DNA of 12,780 nucleotides from Rachicladosporium sp. CCFEE 5018 (lineage: Eukaryota; Ascomycota; Dothideomycetes; Cladosporiales; Cladosporiaceae): assembly GCA_002077045.2 (NCBI GenBank), contig KZ111145.1, positions 1,747,509 to 1,760,288 on the forward strand, written 5' to 3'. The position numbers and the translations under genes are program-made. The notes beneath the pieces were generated by a model. It searched no databases and had not been told where the DNA came from. It was given only the letters and a program-made list of their open reading frames with translations. The number at the start of each line of letters is the position of its first letter. The stretch's first letter is position 1. Positions 1 to 7,700 of the stretch are shown in pieces.

Positions 1-2204
1 CACGCCCGGCGATACAGTGCAACCAAGCCAGACCGCAGCGTCTCTCGGAGAGGCTTTGGCATCAGGCCAGAAAGCAAAGACCGCTTCGGCAACCGCAGTA
101 GCGATGAGAGCATTGAGCACCGTCAACGAGACTTAGCGCGAGACTCTGGCTATGCCGAGCCTCATCGCCGAGACACGGCTCCGTCCTTCGTGTACCCCGA
201 GCAAGAGCACCGGCGGGCTCCGGCAGCTGTCGATGATCGCGAGAGGGTACCTGCCGAGAGAGACGCAGCACCGAAGCAGAGCCGACGACGCGAACACGAA
301 CGAAGCTACGAGGACTACGAGAGCGACCGCGATCGGGCAAGTGGACGTACCAAGCCACGTGACCGCGAGGTGGAACGTGACGACCGACGCGAAAGGCATC
401 ATCACCGACACGATACCGCTGATCGAGACTACGATCGGAAGGAGAACGACCAGCGAGAGAGTGGTGATAGTGTGGGTGGTGCGGCCAAGGTTGCTGTGGG
501 AGGTCTTGGCGCTGCTGCTGCAATGTACGGTCTCAGTAAGGAGAAAGAGAAGAGGGATGATCGCAAGAAAGACGAAGAGCGTGAGCGTGAACGAGAGAAG
601 GAGAAAGAGCGAGAACGTGAGAAAGAACGCGAGCTCGAGTGGCAACGCGAGAGGGAAGAGGAGCAGGGTCGCCGGCGAGAGACTGACCGGCTAGCAGAGG
701 CAGAGCGTGTGCGCGAGGCCGAGCGACTACAGGAGCTTGAACGTTCGCGAGAGGCTGTACGTGCTACCGAGACTCGCAAAGACCGCGACACGGACTCTGA
801 TCGACGACGACGCCATGCGAATTCGCACTCAGATGATGCACCGCCAGAACGCCAGCGCGATGCTTATGCTGATCCGGATCGGGGACTCGGCTTTGCGTTC
901 GAGGGACCTGGATCGCAGAACACGCGCGATGCACCAAGAGAGGCAACTCGCGATGCACCACAACAGTATGCTGAACCCGAGTCGTTCTCACAGCCTAAGC
1001 CGAAGCGCTCACATGATCGCGATATGGATGGTGCAGCTTACGAAGCTCCAGCTGTTGCAGGTGCGCAGATGCCCGGTTCTTTCAATGACCCCGATGAGGA
1101 TTATCGCCGCCGCATGGAACAAGTGCAGCGCGAACTTGGACTGCCGCAACAGGAAGCCTCTCACAGCTCAGACTCAGACCCCGATCGCGAGCGTCGACGT
1201 CGAGAGCGAGCACAACGCCAAGCTGACCGACAAACACGCATGGGCAATGGCGTGCCTGACAACAACTCCGAGTACAGAGACACTGCACCTCTCGCCACTG
1301 ACTCTCGTGGTCTCCGTGGCAGCTTCGACGACGATGCAAGTCAAGCACCCAGCTCCGTCACTTGGAACTCAGGCACTTCTTCGACAGCGCCCAGAGAGCT
1401 TCGCCGTCGCAACAGCATCCTGGACCGGCCGATGGAAGACTCAGCGGGCATGGCGCAGATCATCGACAATAGTCAGAGCGATCGCCGGGAACAAAGAGTG
1501 CGCATCGTTGACCCGCCTACCGAGGATAGTGACAATCGACCGAAGGGTATCTTGAAGCGACCAACGCCGAAGTTCCCTGATCATCCGAATCAGGTCAGAG
1601 AAGGGGTGGCGCCGTTGAAGGACGTATGTATTTACTCTTGTGCTATACTTGCTCGAGACTATACTGACAAGGACTAGGCAAACAAGAAAGGCATCCCGCC
1701 CGGCGCCCGCTGGACGAAAATCGACCGTAAACTCGTCAACCCCGAAGCCTTAGAAGACGCCAAAGAGCGTTTCGAAGAGCGAACGGACTTTGTCATCGTC
1801 CTGCGTGTCTTGACTAAAGAAGAGATCCAGAAACTCGCCGACCGAACGCGGGAGATCAGAGGTACCTCTCACTCCCCCGTCTTGTGCTTGACAGGTTGCT
1901 AACAGCCACCACAGAAATACGCCACGAAACGCCCGAAGAGCGCACCGAGCGGCGCGACAAGGGCGAGCGGAGACGCAAGGAAAAGGACCGCGAGAGGCGG
2001 GAGAAGGACGAGTACTCGGATCATAGCGAGGATGAGTATGCGCCTAAGGCGCCGCGGATGCTGGAGGCGCCTGCTAGTGCGGGACAGCTTGGGACGAGCA
2101 CGTTTGGGAGTGAGGCGGATTTTGTGAGGGAGAATCGGGAGAGGAAGGGGGAGAGGGAACGGGATGGGGAGAGGGTGTATGCGGGACGGGGGAGCAGGGA
2201 ATAG
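1..2204 (+). CDS. Charged Arg/Glu-rich fungal protein with conserved C-terminal block (5' partial, 3 exons)
   Basis: The frame is open from base 1, so the true start lies upstream. My model has exons 1-1623, 1678-1861 and 1915-2204, giving 698 residues plus stop within the window. Splicing is needed because a TAG at 1675-1677 would otherwise end the protein in the middle of a conserved stretch. Visible parts: a disordered Arg/Asp/Glu-rich region; a Gly/Ala-rich patch (about residues 160-176, VGGLGAAAAMYGL); a highly charged helix or coiled coil (about 180-271) dense in ER/EK pairs; a Ser/Arg-rich middle; RRNSILDRPME near 470; and a conserved-looking block from about 500 to 602 containing GILKRPTPKFPDHPN, ARWTKIDRKLVNPEAL and VIVLRVLTKEEI. 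The tail is again charged. From memory this resembles uncharacterised fungal proteins with DUF3824/DUF8035-type annotation; the DUF assignment is tentative. No catalytic motif is seen and the function is unknown. Confidence 0.82.
1624..1677 (+). other. Intron 1 of the charged-protein gene
   Basis: A 54-base intron with donor GTATGT, branch-like CTGAC at 1664-1668 and acceptor TAG at 1675-1677. It is phase 0. Removing it joins ...VAPLKD to ANKKGIPPGARW and removes an in-frame stop. Confidence 0.8.
1862..1914 (+). other. Intron 2 of the charged-protein gene
   Basis: A 53-base intron with donor GTACCT, branch-like CTAAC at 1899-1903 and acceptor CACAG ending at 1914. It is phase 1: G at 1861 plus AA at 1915-1916 make a Glu codon. 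This shifts into the frame that stays open to the TAG at 2202-2204. Confidence 0.72.
2147..2192 (+). other. G-quadruplex-prone purine tract in the 3' end of the coding region
   Basis: Seven runs of three or more G lie within 46 bases (2147-2151, 2155-2157, 2161-2163, 2166-2169, 2173-2175, 2183-2185, 2188-2192), separated by loops of two to seven bases. It is on the coding strand, so it is also in the mRNA, ending ten bases before the stop codon. It encodes Arg/Glu/Gly-rich tail residues. Actual folding is untested. Confidence 0.55.
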
Positions 2205-2729
2205 CGGTAGTGAAGCTGACTTAAGGACAGACTGCAATGTATCAGTTCTCCGTCAGGCCTTTGCCAACGCAACTCCATGCACAGGTGGAGTGGCCAGAGC
2301 CGAGACATCAGACACCGCTGGACGGAAAGACTGATCTCGCGTCGGCAAAGCATTTCGGCATCCTATGTACCGCATCATCAAAAGCTATCCAGCAGGACCC
2401 ATTACCGTTCATCACATATCTACATCACCTCCCGAACCGCCATCCCATAGACGAAAGGAAACGAACAACCTCTCTCCGGATCGCTCCCGAACAGCCGGGA
2501 TGCCAAGACATCAGCGCCCTATGTGACCCCTGCAACGCCCTACCCGGCTGCTGGAACGCCCTTCCGCCATGCCTGCGCCCTCCCGATACCCTGTCATTGC
2601 TCTCCCGGTGCCCTACCCGACGCCCTTTGCCAATACTCCTGTCCCCATCCAACCTCGCCACGCCCCTTTCCACGATCATGCTGCCCGACCCCTCATCAAC
2701 ATGTCGTCGTTACTGCTCGGTACTGTCGT
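2205..2729. other. Interval between two convergent genes, no assigned gene
   Basis: These 525 bases separate the plus-strand stop at 2204 from the minus-strand stop at 2730, so they should hold both 3' UTRs. The right part (about 2525-2730) is pyrimidine-rich on the plus strand. It carries a Pro-rich open frame from an ATG at 2569 whose codons end mostly in C or T, as real exons do here. I could not build a complete gene from it and leave it unannotated. Confidence 0.5.
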
Positions 2730-3226
2730 TCAGTACCTCCCGGTCGTGAGTATACTCTCGAGCTCGGCTGCCATTGGATCGATCGCCACCAGGTGGCCCC
2801 AAGATGCAGTCTGGCGGCCATTATGGACGTGGTAGGGGAGCTGGAGGATCTGCTGTGAGCGAGCTGCTGCTCCGTCGAGATATTGACCCTTATCTGGAGT
2901 GGTCCATGAATCGATATGGGCCAGAGAATCGTCGGCCGGTAGGTCAAAGGACCAGGCGTTGTTCGCAATGTTGTTGCCGTGGTTAACGTGGGTCTGATTG
3001 GCGTGTAGCATAAGAGCTTGACCGGCGTGTGGCGCGAGGCCTGGGTTGACGGTGTTGCTGGAGGTGGTGGTGTTGGTGGTCTGCGTGGTTGTGGTGGAGG
3101 CGCTGCGGCTGCTGGCTGTGCTTTTGCTGCGCGAGCTGCCCGTGCTGGCGTTGGAGGAGGTGCGGCTACAACGGAGCGTCAGTATGAGTGAAGTGGGAGG
3201 GCAAGTAGGATGTGGTACGAAGGCAT
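2730..3226 (-). CDS. Predicted small Ser/Thr-rich protein with an 8-base first coding exon
   Basis: The model is ATG CCT TC at 3226-3219, a 53-base intron (3218-3166), then one exon from 3165 to the stop at 2732-2730, giving 147 residues. The start is chosen because the spliced frame reads MPSRTSSNASTGSS without a break. The bases before the ATG (minus strand) also look like a fungal leader: CT-rich stretches around 3400, then CA-rich sequence ending in CGCAGAC. Residues 1 to about 40 are almost all Ser, Thr, Asn and Arg. A compositionally normal part follows, containing NTVNPGLAPHAGQALMLHAN, NNAWSFDLPADD and HIDSWTTPDKGQYL. Codons end mostly in C in the first half of exon 2 and less so near the end, so the C-terminus could differ. 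No signal peptide, membrane segment or known domain is seen. I do not recognise the family. Confidence 0.55.
3166..3218 (-). other. Intron of the small Ser/Thr-rich protein gene
   Basis: A 53-base intron on the minus strand with donor GTACCA at 3218-3213, CTGAC branch-like sequence just upstream of the end, and acceptor TTGTAG ending at 3166. Its length and signals match the other introns in the window. It is phase 2, splitting the third codon (Ser). Confidence 0.55.
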
Positions 3227-3560
3227 GTCTGCGAATGGCGGTGATGTATGCAATTGTGATCTTGTGGGTTGCGATCTTCTTTTCAAGGCCGAGCCGGTAG
3301 AATACTACGGAAAGGATGCTTGAGTATGCGTAGAGTGACGGAACGGTAAGTCGCGAATAGTAATGCTGAAGCTGCCGAAGGAAGCACACTGAATTGAGAT
3401 GCGAAAGAGAAAACACACTGGTGGTGAGAGAAACTTGTACTCGCCCTTGACCACCCTTACAACCGCACATGTCAGTGCTTCCTGCGTTCAATTGTATATG
3501 ATTTGGAAAAGGGCGGAGTGGTGACTTCGCAAGGTGCACGCCGATGGGGGCCCGCCAAAT
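3227..3560 (-). promoter_or_regulatory. Probable leader and promoter region of the small Ser/Thr-rich protein gene
   Basis: Read on the minus strand, this stretch has pyrimidine-rich segments (for example the TTTTCTCTTTCGC segment near 3400) followed by CA-rich sequence leading to the ATG at 3226. This is the usual look of a Pezizomycotina core promoter and 5' UTR. No TATA box or named factor site stands out. Confidence 0.4.
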
Positions 3561-6500
3561 CCATTCTGGCAGTCCGGCAGGACTGATGACAACAAGGGAC
3601 CGGCAGCACAAGGTCGCAGGGATCAGGGACAGAGCTTCTCTATTGGTCTGTCAGTCTGTATGCAGTAGCCGCACAGAACTCACACACCCGGTACTTTGGT
3701 CGCGTGGCGTAAACCTCTCTGTCGGAAGAGCTTCTGCAGCGTACCTCCCGCCTGCTAGGTCCGGAGCCTTGCGCAGTATGCCCACGCGAATCGAATTGGC
3801 CGTTTCATCAGCGTGATTCTAGCACTACTCGGTACCGTGAGACTTTCAGCCAGGATGGCGCTGCTATTGGGCCTACATCAGTATACTGACCAGCCTACAT
3901 CGCCTGCACTGGTGATTAAGATGACCCTGATAACAGGGCGTGCCTAAAAAAATGCCTGGCTCTTCGCACGCCTGTCCGTGCTTAGATGCATGGTATACGT
4001 CCTTCAGACGAGCATGACAGCATAACGTCAAGACGCAATGGGGATGATTAGACTTTGACACTGACTCGACTACTTTTCACTAGTGGATGCTTGTACGACC
4101 TCAGCGATACGGGTCGTATGCACTCGGCTCGTGCAGTCGCGTGTTCATCCAAGCAGCTACGCAGACTCCGACAATACCTGCCAGAACTCCGCCTCAAATT
4201 ATGTGTCCCACATGCCGCTATTCCGGGTAGAGATTCGACATGCAAAGCCGTTGTCAAGAGATACGCTACAAGACATAGTTGGAGGCGCCTCGCCGTTGAC
4301 AGCCTTCAACACATGGAACATTCTCCCGGATGTCTCGCCGGTGGCTGCTGCGCCACATACATGCATGCTGCAGTTCGAAACGGCACTACCTCATGTCGGC
4401 GCAGGCAGCTTAATTTTGCATGACCAATGAGCGGCAAGATGTTGGTCGACTCCAGCTGAGTCGTCTCTGCTGTCCAGTCTAGCTTCGATTTGCCTTCACA
4501 TGCGTGCTGCTAGTCAGGCACGCTGGTACAGCCGTGCACACTGTGAATTGGACCCGCCATGGGGACACTGCCGTGCATGGGACTGTCGCTTCGCCGCCTG
4601 ACAATTGTACCGTCACATCCGACATGAAGTACGGATACAATCCACCGCACTCAACTGCCATCTCATCGCTGCATAGGACCGGTCCAGACCCTGCGGTTTA
4701 CGACTCTGCCCGCCGACAATTGGTGTGCTAGCCCTGCAAAACGATGTCATGCAGTAGTGCATAGCTCTAGGCGGTGTGTCGAACCGTCGCTCGTCACGGC
4801 ACTGGCCCTCACCTCAACAGAATCACTAGGCATCCCACAGGGGTACCACTACAAGGTTTGACCAGCCGGTGCCGTGTCGTATCGCTTGCCTCGATCGGAC
4901 ACGTCACGCCTAGACACCGACATGCTGATGAAGGTGAAAATGTCTCATATGAACAAGGCTGCAGATCGGCAATCGACGGGTCCTTGCAGCCGGTCGAGGT
5001 TAGTGCCTGTCCATGCGCCGCCCCACGGGGCAGCAAGCTCTATTTACAGTTGAAAGTGCAGCGGTACAACGGGCATGTATCTCCTGCTTAGCACAACCAT
5101 ACAACGTGACATGGACTGCATACGATGTTGAGTGCGAGGCGTTGATGTTCTGCGTCTGACTTTTGGGAAGTCTAATCTCGCGATTTTGAGTTTCGACGGC
5201 GGCGTGTTGTGCGACCTTCACCATTGATCAATGCTGTGGCACGGCTGCTCGTGCTGATGCACACCACCTGCACGAGCGTCCAATTCGATTGACTGAAATG
5301 TTGAGTTGGATCTATCAGCAGACGCGAACAGATGCCTCACGTGTGCGTTTTGTACTGTAATGATATCGAATCGTATATCAAGCCTCAGACGGGATCTAGA
5401 GTGCTTGCCGGATTATGGCTGACGGCCGTTGCACGCGGGAACGGTAGAACGTCCGCTCGGTCGGCTGGCGGCAAATTCGCCTACAGTGGGACGTGCCTGT
5501 TGCTTGCCTGGAAAACTACGATAGTGCATGCGCTGCAGCGATCGTGCACCTCCTGAAACGCGTCAAAGCGACCAATGAAAAACTTTGCGGCTTACATTCA
5601 TTGGCTACACACCTGACCTGGCTGCCACTTCGTCAGCTCGCAATCACCAGCGTCTCAACTGAGACGTCTAGCACATAGGCGGTGCAGATGTTGCCATTCC
5701 GCCGATCGAGGCAATGCACTCGGCGTTTCAGCTTTTCTGATGAATGCCGTCGCTTGCCTGCGGCTTTGCCGCTATGTGCAGAGCAGTCAATGGAAACTGA
5801 GTGTAGTCTAGACTTGCACTCACGACACTAGCGTCACCAGAGGACGACTCCCGACGCCATGACCAAGCTATGGACCAAGTAAAGCCGCGAGTCAGCGGCT
5901 AGCTTCGATGTTGCACAGTAGCGTCGTCGAGCGATTAGGGCACATCTCTGTTGCCAGCGAGGAACGTCAGTAGTCGATCGAAGTCAATTTGCAGCAAGCC
6001 AAGCAGTGTCCCGCATCGGCAGGACTGCAGTTCCTGTTGCAGATGTCAGCCCACCAGTCCTGCCTTTACCTTTCTGTCATCGGTGTGGCACTCTCATGTG
6101 AAGAAGTGGACCTTCGCGTGCCATTGTCGCGGCATGGTGACAGAAGAACTGGATGGAGATCATCACGCAAACACTTCCTAGGGCCTCACTCTCTCATGAA
6201 AGCCTCACTGCTCAGCAGAAGTCGACACAGTGCTGCATGTCCTAGCAAACCCACTGCTGGAACAATGCCGAGGCGATCATGATAGGTTCCCGCTCAGTAA
6301 ATCAATGCTGCATCGTGCTTGCTTAGGGTCGGCTACTTCTGTCACTCGACAGCTCGGCAGCCGGCTCATCTGATCGACAGGGCGCAATGCACGGTCCCTG
6401 ACCGTTTCCGAAATTAGTTCATGCTACCAATCTTCCCATTGGAATGGTGAGTTCTGTTCTGGCCAAAAGTTGCTTCACCGGTGGGACCGATGATGATTCG

Positions 6501-6782
6501 GATCGTATGCAATTCGCAACACCGTGACGTTCGCCGCGTTGACGTGCATGCTAGTCGCGCGCATGACGCCTGGTGCAATTTCCGACCATGCTGCCAGCGT
6601 GACAGTGCGACTTTTATCTGTCCCTCACGTTGTACTGCATATCCACGCTGCCGCCCCTCGGGACGACAACGATGGACGCCTGCAGGACCGGAGTCGCAGG
6701 CGGAGTTGCACGTGTCTAGTTGCACAGCAGCGTCGTACAGAGGTCTTGAAATATCAGTCTGGTGCTAAAGCCGGTGTTCACG
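3561..6782. other. Gene-poor interval of about 3.2 kb
   Basis: I read both strands and see no gene I can defend. Open frames are at most about 120 codons, have no recognisable motif, no biased third position and no paired splice signals that would join them. No tRNA B-box (GGTTCGANTCC-like), no transposase or reverse-transcriptase motif, no long terminal repeat and no tandem array is visible. The base composition appears balanced and not AT-rich, so it does not have the usual look of a transposon mutated by RIP. It could hold a non-coding RNA, long regulatory sequence, a degraded gene or small genes with many introns. Confidence 0.55.
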
Positions 6783-7655
6783 ATGCTGCGACGGCTGGCC
6801 GCGACTTCGAGTATTCCGAGACAAAATCTTACCAAGCGCGCTCTCGTCGGGGCGCCCATTCCCTCTAGAGGCTGCGAAATATCTGGCAAGCCCGGTAGAA
6901 CCCCCAAGGAGGTTGCGTGCTCCCTCCAACGCAAGATCAAGAGACTTTTCCATGGCACTCCCATGCCGATCAAGGATATCGCCGGTGCCGTTGAGGATGC
7001 CGGCGGACCTGCACTACTGACTGTTCGCAAATGGATCGAGTCTCACGATGATGGTCCCAAGCCGGATGATGTCCGTTTGAAGAGTCGCAATGGGAAAAAG
7101 CATCGACACAATAGCTTGCTTCGTCAGGCGGAGGCATATGGGGACGACTGCAATTGCGTACATGTAGCGATAGCAGACACTGGCGGTGACAATATCGGCG
7201 TGACTGCAGACGTGTTAGGAGCTCCGGTATCTGAACGCCATGTGGCACTCAATGCTACTGCAGACCAGCGCAGCCTCGATAATGTCGGACAGTCTTCCCA
7301 CGGCCAAGGCACTGGTATTGCTGTACCTGTATCTGACAGCTCTCTGCATCAAGTACTCGAGGCAGTGCATCACTGTGAAAGTCTCTCCACCCATGTTCGC
7401 AACGCATCGAGCGTGGCCTCCGACATCGAGACATTGAACACGGTGCAGCCAGAGCGATGGTCGATAGACTCAACGATCCTCGCGAACAAACTCGCAGCCG
7501 TGTCTGGGCAATCGGCAAGGACAGTTCATCACCTCCTAAAACACAGATCTCTCACCAACCAAGCGACTGGTCCGAGTCATTTGGCCCCGCCACTCTTTAC
7601 GGCTCCGTTGATCACGCTTTGCGCGCTCCTCCAGATCAAGGTCGTTGAGGTGTGA
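6783..7655 (+). CDS. Hypothetical protein, orphan single-exon frame of 290 residues
   Basis: The frame begins with the first ATG (6783) after an in-frame TGA at 6747 and runs to the TGA at 7653-7655. The N-terminus (MLRRLAATSSIPRQNLTKRA) is basic and Ser/Thr-containing, without acidic residues for the first 30 or so, so a mitochondrial presequence is possible. About residues 38-95 form the most protein-like part: basic (RTPKEVACSLQRKIKRLF), then IKDIAGAVEDAGG and LLTVRKWIESHDD, which could be a small helical or helix-turn-helix-like unit. A basic KSRNGKKHRHN follows. The rest is polar and low in recognisable features, and its third-position bias is weaker. The stop lies 45 bases from the stop of the convergent GID9 gene, so the transcripts probably overlap. 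I recognise no family. It may be a lineage-specific gene, a gene with wrong boundaries, or a chance frame. Confidence 0.42.
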   Translation: MLRRLAATSSIPRQNLTKRALVGAPIPSRGCEISGKPGRTPKEVACSLQRKIKRLFHGTPMPIKDIAGAVEDAGGPALLTVRKWIESHDDGPKPDDVRLKSRNGKKHRHNSLLRQAEAYGDDCNCVHVAIADTGGDNIGVTADVLGAPVSERHVALNATADQRSLDNVGQSSHGQGTGIAVPVSDSSLHQVLEAVHHCESLSTHVRNASSVASDIETLNTVQPERWSIDSTILANKLAAVSGQSARTVHHLLKHRSLTNQATGPSHLAPPLFTAPLITLCALLQIKVVEV

Positions 7656-7700
7656 TCTTTCCCCCTATTTCCCGCATGGTAGATTATCGGTCAGCTGCAC

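Noticed and set aside
429..791. Minus-strand Ser/Arg-rich frame
   Set aside because: It is the mirror of the Arg/Glu repeats on the plus strand; repetitive charged codons keep the opposite strand open.
1675..1677. In-frame TAG that seems to end the charged-protein gene early
   Set aside because: It is the acceptor of a well-formed intron, and the conserved block continues directly in the next exon.
3046..3300. Plus-strand Val/Leu-rich frame that looks like a membrane protein
   Set aside because: It is antisense to the Ser/Thr-rich N-terminus of the minus-strand gene; Ser/Thr/Asn codons read backwards give Val, Leu and Ala codons.
4055..4423. Plus-strand frame of 122 codons in the gene-poor island
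   Set aside because: It has no motif, no third-position bias and two equally open overlapping frames; it looks like chance.
4778..4800. GTCGAACC-like sequence resembling a tRNA T-arm
   Set aside because: No matching acceptor stem, D-arm or anticodon arm can be drawn around it.
5989..6282. Plus-strand frame of 97 codons
   Set aside because: It overlaps another open frame of similar length, with no domain, no splice partners and no coding-like composition.
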